DNA of 11,604 nucleotides from an uncultured Olsenella sp. (GTDB taxonomy: Bacteria; Actinomycetota; Coriobacteriia; Coriobacteriales; Atopobiaceae): contig UQIF01000038.1 in NCBI GenBank assembly GCA_900540955.1, positions 1 to 11,604 of the forward strand, given 5' to 3'. Below the pieces are notes generated by a model that was not told the DNA's origin, made no database searches, and saw only the letters and a list, made by a program, of their open reading frames with translations. Positions 3,965 through 10,963 of the stretch are shown here, in pieces. The translations under genes were made by a program, and so were the position numbers. Numbering within the stretch: the first letter of the stretch is position 1; every line of letters begins with the position of its first letter.

Positions 3965-6135
3965 GCCTGCGGAGCCTCGCCCGTCGTAAGGATACGGTCG
4001 AGCGCGTCCTCGTCGAGCACGGGCACACCGAGCTGCTCCGCCTTAGTGAGCTTGGAGCCCGCGGCGGCGCCCGCCACCACGAAGCTCGTCTTCTTTGACA
4101 CCGACCCAGACACCTTGGCGCCGAGAGCCTTGAGCCGGTTGCCCGCGTCGGTGCGGTTGTACTTCTCGAGCGTGCCGGTGAGCACGAAGGTGAGGCCCGC
4201 CAAGGTCTGCGGCGCCTCGGGCTCACGCGCCTCCTCCTCGAGCACGACGCCCGCCTCTCGCAGGCGCTCGACCACGGCGACGTTCTTCTGGACCTGGAAA
4301 AACTCGCGCACGGAAGCCGCGATCTTGGGGCCGATGCCGTCGACCGCGGCGATGTCCTCGTTCGTTGCGGTCATGAGGGCCTGCATGCTGCCGAAGTGCT
4401 TGGCAAGCGCCGATGCCACGTTGGCGCCCACGTGGCGGACGCCGAGGCCGAAGAGCACGCGGGCAAGACCGCGGGACTTCGACTCCTCCACCTGCGCCAT
4501 TACCTTCTTTGCGATGACTTTGCCAACGACGATGTCGTCGCCGTCAATGGACTGGCGGCCGGTCGAGACGTCGGCCAGCGCCGCCTCGGTGAGCCGGTCG
4601 TAGTAGTCGGCGACGTCGGAAAGAAGCCCCTGCTCGACCATGCGCGAGACGATCTCGTCGCCCAAGCCGTCGATGTCCATGGCGTTGCGGCTACCCCAGT
4701 GGATGAGGCGCTCGGTCGCCTGCGCGGGGCAGTCGATCGAGACGCAGCGGTAGGCGACCTCGCCCTCCTCGCGGATCACGGGGCTGCCGCACGAGGGGCA
4801 CGTGGAGGGCATCTGGAACTCGACGGCGCCCTCGGGGCGCAGGTCGAGCACGGGGCCCACGACCTCGGGAATGACGTCGCCCGCCTTGTGGACCACAATC
4901 GTGTCGCCCACGCGGACGTTCTTGCGGCGCACCTCATCGATGTTGTGGAGCGTGGCGCGCGCGATGGTGGAGCCGGCGACGAAGACCGGGTCGAACTCGG
5001 CCACCGGGGTGAGGACGCCCGTGCGGCCCACCTGAACGCGGATCTCGCGCAGGACGGTACGCTTCTCCTCCGGCGGGAACTTGAAGGCGATGGCCCAGCG
5101 CGGAGCGCGCGCCGTGAAGCCAAGGGCCGCCTGGTCGGCGAAGGAGTCGACCTTCACGACGACGCCGTCGATGTCGTAGTCGAGGTCCTCTCGGTGCGCA
5201 AGCGCCTCTGCGCAGAAGTCGTGCACCTCGGCCGCGCTCGTGCAGCGGCGGGCGTTGGGATTGACCGAGAAGCCGCAGGAGCGCAGCCACTCGAGGAACT
5301 GCCACTGCGAGTGGACGTCGAGCGGGGCCTCGTCGGCCACGGCGTAGATGAAGGTCTCGAGGTCGCGGTGGGCCGTGACCTTGGGGTCCTTTTGACGAAG
5401 GCTGCCCGCGGCGGCGTTGCGCGGGTTGGCGAACGGCTCGCGGCCGGCGGCGTCGGCGTCCTCGTTCAGGCGAACGAAGCTGTGCTTGGGCATGTAGACC
5501 TCGCCGCGCACCTCGACGGACTGTCCGAGCCCGCCGTCGGCGACCTTGGCGAGGCCGGCCTCGGCAAGCGCGTGCGGGATGTCGCGTATGGTGAGGACGT
5601 TGGCGGTCACGTTCTCGCCCGTGGTGCCGTCGCCGCGCGTGGCGGCGCGGACGAACTGGGCGTCCTTGTACGTGAGCGCCACGCCCAGGCCGTCGATCTT
5701 GAGTTCGCAGGTGTAGGCGACCGGGCGCTCGGGCGTGGAGCCCAGTGCCTCGTCGGTGCGGGCAAGCCACTCGTCGAGCTCGGCGAGGTTCATGGCATCG
5801 TCGATGGAGTACATGCGCTGGGCGTGGCGCACCGGCTCGAACTGCTCGGAGACGTAGCCGCCCACGCGCTGGGTGTAGGACTCAGGGCCGACGAGCTCGG
5901 GGTGAGCGGCCTCGATGGCCTGGAGCTCCTGGAGCAGGCGATCGAACTCGGCATCCGTAACCTGCGGCTTATCGAGCGCGTAGTAGCTGTAGGCATAGGT
6001 GTTGAGCAGGCGGTTGAGCTCCGCCGCGCGAGCGCGGGGGCTCGCAGCCCCGGCCGCCTTGCCCGAGGATGCAGGGACTGCCGAATCGTCCCCAAAGAGC
6101 GAGCCCTGCGTACCCGTCATGCCGTTCTCGTCCAT
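3961..6135 (-). CDS. ligA: NAD-dependent DNA ligase LigA
   Basis: LigA seals nicks in replication and repair using NAD+. The 724-residue product has the full order: Ia domain (about 35-105), adenylation domain with catalytic K146 in CELKIDG, OB fold (about 355-440), zinc finger C446/C449/C464/C469, helix-hairpin-helix repeats (about 480-615) and BRCT (about 643-718). Other nucleotidyltransferase motifs are visible, such as RGDG (167-170), EVRGEVYM, DGVVVKVD and AFKFPP. ATG 6135 is chosen: GGGAG lies 7 nt upstream, and a predicted promoter starts transcription near 6182, which excludes the upstream ATG at 6183. Ahead of domain Ia is an extension of about 30 residues with Q10-G-S-L-F14, resembling the bacterial sliding-clamp-binding motif. 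The stop codon interlocks with that of the convergent HTH gene, with no terminator between. Confidence 0.98.
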   Translation of the reverse strand: MDENGMTGTQGSLFGDDSAVPASSGKAAGAASPRARAAELNRLLNTYAYSYYALDKPQVTDAEFDRLLQELQAIEAAHPELVGPESYTQRVGGYVSEQFEPVRHAQRMYSIDDAMNLAELDEWLARTDEALGSTPERPVAYTCELKIDGLGVALTYKDAQFVRAATRGDGTTGENVTANVLTIRDIPHALAEAGLAKVADGGLGQSVEVRGEVYMPKHSFVRLNEDADAAGREPFANPRNAAAGSLRQKDPKVTAHRDLETFIYAVADEAPLDVHSQWQFLEWLRSCGFSVNPNARRCTSAAEVHDFCAEALAHREDLDYDIDGVVVKVDSFADQAALGFTARAPRWAIAFKFPPEEKRTVLREIRVQVGRTGVLTPVAEFDPVFVAGSTIARATLHNIDEVRRKNVRVGDTIVVHKAGDVIPEVVGPVLDLRPEGAVEFQMPSTCPSCGSPVIREEGEVAYRCVSIDCPAQATERLIHWGSRNAMDIDGLGDEIVSRMVEQGLLSDVADYYDRLTEAALADVSTGRQSIDGDDIVVGKVIAKKVMAQVEESKSRGLARVLFGLGVRHVGANVASALAKHFGSMQALMTATNEDIAAVDGIGPKIAASVREFFQVQKNVAVVERLREAGVVLEEEAREPEAPQTLAGLTFVLTGTLEKYNRTDAGNRLKALGAKVSGSVSKKTSFVVAGAAAGSKLTKAEQLGVPVLDEDALDRILTTGEAPQA

Positions 6136-6188
6136 CGTGCCTCTCCCGCTTTCCGCAGCAAACCCTTCGAAGTCGTTCAGCATTCTAC

Positions 6189-6217
6189 TTTATAGCCGCA
6201 GCCGCGGATTTTGCCAG
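6189..6217 (-). promoter_or_regulatory. Predicted sigma70-type promoter of ligA
   Basis: On the minus strand CTGGCA (6217-6212) and TATAAA (6194-6189) are separated by 17 bp, a 4/6 and 5/6 match to the sigma70 consensus. Transcription would begin near 6182 and give ligA a leader of about 47 nt. The site lies in the 122-bp gap after copA, in which I see no clear terminator, so some read-through from the copper operon is possible. Confidence 0.55.
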
Positions 6218-6257
6218 CCGAAGACCACCCGTAGCTCCGGGCCCGGCGCAGCCCTGC

Positions 6258-6464
6258 CTAAGCCATCTCGCAGGTGTAGTCGGCGGCGCGCACGGCGGCA
6301 AGAAGCGCCTCATCGCTCACCGAAGCGTCGCAGTGGGCGACGGCGGTCCCGGACTCCAGGTCGACGTCCGCGGAAGCGACGCCATCGACGCCCTCGAGCG
6401 CCTCCTTGACGTGCTTGACGCAGTGCTGGCACATCATGCCCTCCACCTTGAGCTTCTTGTCCAT
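6258..6464 (-). CDS. CopZ-like copper chaperone, possible internal start within copA
   Basis: The last 68 residues of the CopA frame form a complete HMA-type copper chaperone: MDKKLKVEGMMCQHC, with the metal site C12-x2-C15 in this numbering, the family's VDGVASADVDL strand and a closing alpha-beta unit. The ATG at 6464 is preceded by AAAGGA with an 8-nt spacing, a ribosome binding site that a mid-gene domain does not need. The stretch just upstream is markedly poorer in GC than its surroundings. Both points suggest that free CopZ can be made from the same mRNA, delivering Cu(I) to CopA or CsoR. Alternatively the site is a relic of a separate copZ gene that became fused to copA. Confidence 0.45.
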   Translation of the reverse strand: MDKKLKVEGMMCQHCVKHVKEALEGVDGVASADVDLESGTAVAHCDASVSDEALLAAVRAADYTCEMA

Positions 6465-8843
6465 GGTTTCGATCCTTTCTACTTGGGTGACTTGGTTGTC
6501 CTGCATGCTTTGATCCGATTCTACAGAAGGCTCGGCCGCAGCCGCCCGCTGCCCCGGGCCGGCATCCCCGCCCGGCCTCCACGCGCGCAGCCGCAGGGCG
6601 TTGCCCACCACGAACACGGACGAGAAGCCCATGGCCGCGGCCGCGATCATTGGGTTAAGTGTTATGCCAAGCGGCGAGAGCGCGCCCGCCGCCACGGGGA
6701 TGCAGACGGAGTTGTAGAACAGGGCCCAGAACAGGTTCTGCTTGATGTTTCTCATGGTCGCGCGCGCCAGCTCGATCGCACGGGCAACGTCAGCGGGATC
6801 CGAGCGCATGAGCACCACGTCGGCGGAACCGATGGCCACATCGGTGCCCGCGCCGATGGCGATGCCGATGTCCGCGCGGGCGAGCGCCGGGGCGTCGTTG
6901 ATGCCGTCGCCGACCATCGCGACCTTATGTCCCGCTTGCTGCAGCTCACGGACCTTGAGCTCCTTCTGGTCCGGGAACACACCCGCCACGACCTCGTCCA
7001 CACCGACCTCGCGCGCGACGGCCTCGGCGGTCAGGCGCTGGTCTCCGGTGAGCAACAGGGTGCGGATGCCCATGGCCCGCAAGCGCTCGACGGCCGCGGC
7101 GCTGGTAGGCTTGACGGGATCGGCCACGGCGATCAGCCCGAGCGCCCTGCCCGCGCGGGCAAAGAAGAGCGGGGTCTTTCCCTCAGCGGCGAGCTCATCG
7201 GCTCGGGCCACCAGCCCACCGAGCTCGACGTCGCGCTCCGCCATCAGGCGCGCGTTGCCCGCGAGGGCCTCTTGCCCCTCGAGCGTGGCAAGAAGCCCGC
7301 CGCCCGCGACCTGCGTGAAGCCCTCGGCCGCGGCAGGCGCGGCAGCCACGCCCTTCTTTGCCGCATACTCGAGGACAGCCCGCGCCAAGGGGTGCTCGCT
7401 TTTCTGCTCAAGGGCAGTCGCCGTGGCAAGAAGCCCCTGCTCGGACACGCCGCCCGCAAGCACGACGTCGGTCACCGAGGGCTTCCCGGCCGTGACGGTT
7501 CCCGTCTTGTCCATGACGACGCAGTCGACAGAGCACGCGCCCTCGAGCGACTCGGCGCTCTTTATGAGGATGCCGTTGGCCGCGCCGCGGCCGCAGCCAA
7601 CCATGATGGCGGTCGGCGTGGCGAGCCCGAGCGCGCAGGGGCAGCTGATCACGAGCACGCTGATGCAGTGGTTGAGCGCGGAGGCGAAGTCGCCCGTAAC
7701 CGCCATCCAGGCGATAAACGCGGCGGCGGCGATGGCCATGACCACCGGGACAAAGACGCCTGCGATCTTATCGGCCACGCGCTCGATGGGCGCCTTGGTG
7801 CTCGTGGCCTCGTCCACGAGGCGGATGATGCCGGCGAGCGTCGTGTCGTCGCCCACCGCGGTCGCCTCGACGCAGATCCAGCCTGAGGTGGTCGTGGTCG
7901 CGCCGGTCACGTGATCGCCCATAGCCTTCTGAACGGGCACGGGCTCGCCTGTGATGGCGGACTCGTCGACGGCCGCCTCGCCCTCCAGGACGACGCCGTC
8001 GACCGGGACGGACTCCCCGGCGCGAACAACCACGCGGTCGCCTACGCGCACGTCCTCGACGGCGACCTCGGCCTCGGCTCCGGCGCACAGCACGCGGGCG
8101 GTCTTGGGCGCGAGGTCCATAAGGGCGCTGATGGCGTCGATCGTCCTGCCCTTGGCGCGCGCCTCGAAGTACTTGCCCAGGTCGATGAGGGCGAGGATCA
8201 TACCGGCGGAATCAAGGTAGAGGCCATGGGCGGCCTCGTGGGCCGCGGCCATGTCCATGGCGCCGAAGGCCCAGGCCATGCGGTAGAGCGCGACCAGGCT
8301 GTAGGCGAAGCTCGCGGCGCTCCCGAGCGCGATGAGCGAGTCCATGTTCGGCGAGCGATGCCACAGCGTGCGGAAGCCGACGATGAAGTAGCGACGGTTG
8401 ACGAAGAGGATCGGGACGCAGAGCAAAAGCTGCGTGAACGCCGAGGCCATCATGTTGCCCATGCCGTCGAGCCCGGGAATCTCGGGCCAGCCGAGCATGG
8501 GGCCCATGGCGATGTAGAAGAGCGGCGCCGAGAACGTGAGCGAGACCACGAGCTGCATCAAGCGCTCGCGCGCCGCCTTGGCGGCGGCGTCGGCGGGCGT
8601 GCCCGCGGCTTGCCGGGCCGAGCCCACCGGAGCCACTCGCCTCGTCGCACCGTAACCGGCGCGCTCAACCGCCGCGCAGACGGCCGAGGCGGTGGCGTCG
8701 GTCCCGTCGTAGTCGAGCTCCATCGAGTTCTTGAGCAGGTTGACCTCGGCAACGGACACGCCCGGCACGGCAGCCGCGGCCTTCTGCACGCGCGCGGAGC
8801 ACGCGGCGCAGGTCATCCCCTGAATATCAAACGTTTCCTTCAT
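6258..8843 (-). CDS. copA: Cu(I)-exporting P-type ATPase CopA with C-terminal CopZ-like domain
   Basis: This 861-residue P1B-1 ATPase pumps Cu(I) out across the cytoplasmic membrane. In order: an N-terminal HMA domain (C12-x2-C15 in GMTCAAC), several membrane helices from about 95, an actuator domain with TGE (298-300), the ion-pathway C401-P-C403 (SCPCALGLATPTA), phosphorylated D445 (DKTGT), H484-P485, GDGINDAP (645-652), and last helices with Y710-N711 and M738GxSS. After NALRLRAW (about 755) comes a 38-residue linker rich in polar residues, and then a second HMA domain with C805-x2-C808. Such C-terminal HMA domains are uncommon in CopA proteins. ATG 8843 is preceded by TAAGGGG, whose TAA is the csoR stop, so translation is probably coupled. 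It is controlled by CsoR through the upstream operators. Confidence 0.97.
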   Translation of the reverse strand: MKETFDIQGMTCAACSARVQKAAAAVPGVSVAEVNLLKNSMELDYDGTDATASAVCAAVERAGYGATRRVAPVGSARQAAGTPADAAAKAARERLMQLVVSLTFSAPLFYIAMGPMLGWPEIPGLDGMGNMMASAFTQLLLCVPILFVNRRYFIVGFRTLWHRSPNMDSLIALGSAASFAYSLVALYRMAWAFGAMDMAAAHEAAHGLYLDSAGMILALIDLGKYFEARAKGRTIDAISALMDLAPKTARVLCAGAEAEVAVEDVRVGDRVVVRAGESVPVDGVVLEGEAAVDESAITGEPVPVQKAMGDHVTGATTTTSGWICVEATAVGDDTTLAGIIRLVDEATSTKAPIERVADKIAGVFVPVVMAIAAAAFIAWMAVTGDFASALNHCISVLVISCPCALGLATPTAIMVGCGRGAANGILIKSAESLEGACSVDCVVMDKTGTVTAGKPSVTDVVLAGGVSEQGLLATATALEQKSEHPLARAVLEYAAKKGVAAAPAAAEGFTQVAGGGLLATLEGQEALAGNARLMAERDVELGGLVARADELAAEGKTPLFFARAGRALGLIAVADPVKPTSAAAVERLRAMGIRTLLLTGDQRLTAEAVAREVGVDEVVAGVFPDQKELKVRELQQAGHKVAMVGDGINDAPALARADIGIAIGAGTDVAIGSADVVLMRSDPADVARAIELARATMRNIKQNLFWALFYNSVCIPVAAGALSPLGITLNPMIAAAAMGFSSVFVVGNALRLRAWRPGGDAGPGQRAAAAEPSVESDQSMQDNQVTQVERIETMDKKLKVEGMMCQHCVKHVKEALEGVDGVASADVDLESGTAVAHCDASVSDEALLAAVRAADYTCEMA

Positions 8844-8852
8844 GGGCGCCCC

Positions 8853-9170
8853 TTACATAAACTTCTTGAAGAGACCCATGACCTCGTCGACGACCTCGGT
8901 GTCGCCCGCCTGAACACGCTCGACGACGCAGGTCTCCAGGTGGTCCTGCATGACCTCGCGCGAGATTGCCTTGACGGCGGACTCGACGGCGGCGAGCTGG
9001 GTCAGGACGTCGCCGCAGTAGCGGTCCTCCTCAACCATGGTCTTGATCCCGTTGAGCTGTCCTATCGCGCGGTTGACCCGCCGGGCCACGTCCGCCTTGA
9101 GCTCGGCCGTGCGCGGCGTGTGCTTGCGGGAGGCGCAGTGACAACAGGTCTTCTTTCCCTCTTCGGGCAT
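8853..9170 (-). CDS. csoR: CsoR-family copper-sensing repressor
   Basis: This 105-residue all-helical repressor binds its operator when apo and releases it on binding Cu(I). The copper ligands C52, H77 and C81 (RYCGDVLTQ; DHLETC) are all present, with the RAIGQLNGIKTM and AVESAVKAIS segments typical of the DUF156 fold. The N-terminus carries an extra cluster, C9-C10-H11-C12, which is not part of the standard site. ATG 9170 is chosen because AAGGAG precedes it. A longer frame to 9266 would run through the promoter and both operators and is rejected. It is the first gene of an operon with copA, 9 nt downstream, and should regulate itself. Confidence 0.95.
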   Translation of the reverse strand: MPEEGKKTCCHCASRKHTPRTAELKADVARRVNRAIGQLNGIKTMVEEDRYCGDVLTQLAAVESAVKAISREVMQDHLETCVVERVQAGDTEVVDEVMGLFKKFM

Positions 9171-9189
9171 GGGCTTCTCCTTAAATCTC

Positions 9190-9206
9190 ATACCCCTTTG
9201 GGGTAT
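9190..9206. promoter_or_regulatory. CsoR operator 1 (proximal)
   Basis: ATACCCCTTTGGGGTAT is a perfect 17-bp dyad of the form recognised by CsoR proteins (A/T-rich ends around a C-run and a G-run). It lies 20 nt upstream of the csoR ATG, downstream of the predicted transcription start, and next to the ribosome binding site. Bound repressor would block elongation or clearance. Confidence 0.88.
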
Positions 9207-9220
9207 TCGCTCGAGTGAAG

Positions 9221-9248
9221 AATATACCCTAAGGGGGTATGTGGTCAA
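9221..9248 (-). promoter_or_regulatory. csoR-copA promoter
   Basis: On the minus strand TTGACC (9248-9243) and TATATT (9226-9221) are separated by 16 bp, good matches to the -35 and -10 consensus. Transcription would start near 9214. The spacer is almost filled by the distal CsoR operator (9224-9240), so repressor binding would exclude RNA polymerase. Confidence 0.85.
9224..9240. promoter_or_regulatory. CsoR operator 2 (distal, within promoter spacer)
   Basis: ATACCCTAAGGGGGTAT is a 17-bp dyad with one mismatched pair and the same arms as operator 1. The two sites are 34 bp apart from start to start, a little over three helical turns, so two repressor tetramers could sit on a similar DNA face. 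It covers the -35/-10 spacer and clips the -10 hexamer. Confidence 0.85.
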
Positions 9249-9290
9249 TAAATTCCCCACCGTCAACGTCAGGCGCCAGCCCGCTGAAGG

Positions 9291-10823
9291 CTACTCGATC
9301 TCGTCGGGCTCCTCGGCGAGCTCGGCGAACTTCGCCTTCATCGTCGGGTTTTTCCACGTGAGCTTGCGGATGGTCAGCCCGTCGGCCTTGTCGTTGGCCA
9401 GGCGCAGCTGACGCTCGGACGAGAGCAGGTTGTCCTTGACCTTCTGCAGGTGGTCGATGGTCTTGTCGATCTCGTCGATGGCGGCGCCAAACTTCTTGCT
9501 CGCGGTCTCGTAGTTCTTTCCGAACTTGTCCTTGAAGTCCTCGAGCGCGTTCTCGAACCCTGTGATGTCGATGTTCTGCTGCTTGATCTGCTCGAGCTCG
9601 CGGCGCGCGTCGACGGCGTTTTTGCCGGCGTTGCGCAGGATGCCGATGAGCGGCAAGAAGAACTGGGGGCGGATCACGTACATCTTTGGGTACTCGTACG
9701 AGACGTCCACGATACCCGAGTTGTACAGGTCGCTTTCGGGCTCAAGCGTGGACACGAGCACCGCGTACTCGCATTTCTTGTTCTTGCGGTCGCGGTCGAG
9801 CTTGGCGAAGTGGTCGGAGTTCTTCTTCCTGCTGGACTGCAGGGAGTTCTCGTCCTCGCTCTTCATGTCGAACATGATCGAGACGACCTCGGCGCCCGAC
9901 TCGTCCTTCTCGCGAAACACGTAGTCGCCCTTGCTGCCGCTGATGACCTCGTTGTCCTTGTGGAACTCGGCGTTCGGGAAAGCGACCATGCGCATTTGGT
10001 TGAACTGCATCTCGCAGTGCTGCTCGAGCGACTCGCCGATGAGCTTGACCGAGAGGCGCGAGCGCTGGCTGCGCATGCGCTCGATCTCGTCGTCCTTCTC
10101 GCGGATTGCCTGGTCTTTGTAGCCCAGCTGCTCGGCCATCGCCTGCTTGAGGGAGGCCTCGACCTGATCGCGCTCGAGCTTGGCGGCCGTGAGCTCGCCC
10201 TTGAGCGCCACGATCTGCTGGTCCTGCTCGCTCACGGCCTGGGTGACGGCGAGGGCACGCTGAGCGTCGAAGGCCTCCTCGCGGGACTTCGCCGCGGCCT
10301 CGAGCTCGGCGATGCGGCGGTCGCGCTCGGCGATGTCCGCGGCGGCGCTCGACTTGGCGGCGGCAAGCGCAGCGGCGGAGGCGGCCTCGGCGCGGGCGAG
10401 GGCGGCCTCGGCGCGGGCGAGCTTCTGCGCCGCGGCGGACTCGGCGGTGGCGCGGGCGGACTCGACGGAGGACTTCGCGCCCTCGAGCTGCGCCTTCAGG
10501 CCGGCGATGAGGGCGTCCTTGCGGGCGGACTCGGTCTGGGCGGCTGAGCGGGCGTCCGCCAGGTCGGACGCGGCCTTTGCCCGGGCGTTCATGAGGTCGG
10601 AGACCGCCTTGGAGCGGACGTCGGCGAGCTCGGCCTGTGCCGCCTCGCGCGCGCGTGCCTCGGCGGCGGCGACGGCGCTGCCCTGGTTCTTCTCGACAAG
10701 GCGGACGCGCTCCTCGATGTCGCGCTCGAACTCCGCGTCGCGCACCTGCTTGACGATGGAGGCGTACTCGGACTCGTCGACGGTGAAGGCCTTCCCGCAG
10801 TGGGGGCACTTGATCTGGGCCAT
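9291..10823 (-). CDS. DUF2130 protein: coiled coil plus PD-(D/E)XK-like domain
   Basis: The 510-residue protein starts with a zinc-ribbon-like stub (C6-PH-C9 in IKCPHCGKAF, only one CxxC pair). A long Ala/Glu/Arg-rich coiled coil follows at about 25-260, and then the DUF2130 domain (about 255-400). The domain holds GESLEQHCEMQFNQMR, G299-D300 and D319-M-K321 (IMFDMKSE). E264, D300 and D319-x-K321 follow the order of a PD-(D/E)XK nuclease active site, and I recall DUF2130 being placed in that superfamily. A second helical stretch (403-475) closes the protein. Biochemical function of the family is not established; a DNA-cleaving or DNA-binding role is inferred. ATG 10823 has AAGGGGAG just upstream. 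It is a single gene that ends about 40 bp before the csoR promoter, with no clear terminator. Confidence 0.85.
   Translation of the reverse strand: MAQIKCPHCGKAFTVDESEYASIVKQVRDAEFERDIEERVRLVEKNQGSAVAAAEARAREAAQAELADVRSKAVSDLMNARAKAASDLADARSAAQTESARKDALIAGLKAQLEGAKSSVESARATAESAAAQKLARAEAALARAEAASAAALAAAKSSAAADIAERDRRIAELEAAAKSREEAFDAQRALAVTQAVSEQDQQIVALKGELTAAKLERDQVEASLKQAMAEQLGYKDQAIREKDDEIERMRSQRSRLSVKLIGESLEQHCEMQFNQMRMVAFPNAEFHKDNEVISGSKGDYVFREKDESGAEVVSIMFDMKSEDENSLQSSRKKNSDHFAKLDRDRKNKKCEYAVLVSTLEPESDLYNSGIVDVSYEYPKMYVIRPQFFLPLIGILRNAGKNAVDARRELEQIKQQNIDITGFENALEDFKDKFGKNYETASKKFGAAIDEIDKTIDHLQKVKDNLLSSERQLRLANDKADGLTIRKLTWKNPTMKAKFAELAEEPDEIE
10380..10421 (-). repeat. Perfect 21-bp tandem duplication inside the DUF2130 coiled coil
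   Basis: Positions 10380-10400 and 10401-10421 are identical 21-bp units. On the minus strand they encode a doubled heptad (LARAEAA twice, around residues 135-148 of the protein). Unit length equals one coiled-coil heptad, so gain or loss of a copy would keep both the frame and the heptad register. Confidence 0.85.
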
Positions 10824-10963
10824 GACTCCCCTTCCGTGTGTTTTGCTGCCCTCAAGAGTACACGTAGGTTGGGACAACAATTCGCTCGCAGAGCCGCTCG
10901 GCGGCGAACTTGACGAAAACGCGCCCGGGACGGCATCGTTTGGACAGTCGAAAGGAAATAACG

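Noticed and set aside
6136..6183. LigA start at 6183
   Set aside because: It lies at or before the predicted transcription start, has no ribosome binding site, and adds 16 residues before a start (6135) with GGGAG at ideal spacing.
4396..9218. Long plus-strand frames opposite ligA and copA
   Set aside because: They are third-position shadows of well-supported minus-strand genes; their products are Arg/Val/Gly/His-rich with no domain signatures.
9171..9266. CsoR N-terminal extension to 9266
   Set aside because: It would translate through the -35/-10 promoter and both operators; ATG 9170 with AAGGAG is the natural start.
10380..10421. Tandem repeat considered as part of a CRISPR array
   Set aside because: The units are directly adjacent, without spacers, and lie in a coding heptad repeat; there are no cas genes in the window.
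9450..10547. A 365-codon plus-strand frame opposite the DUF2130 gene
   Set aside because: It is a Leu/Val/Gly-rich antisense shadow of the coiled-coil coding sequence, with no start signal.
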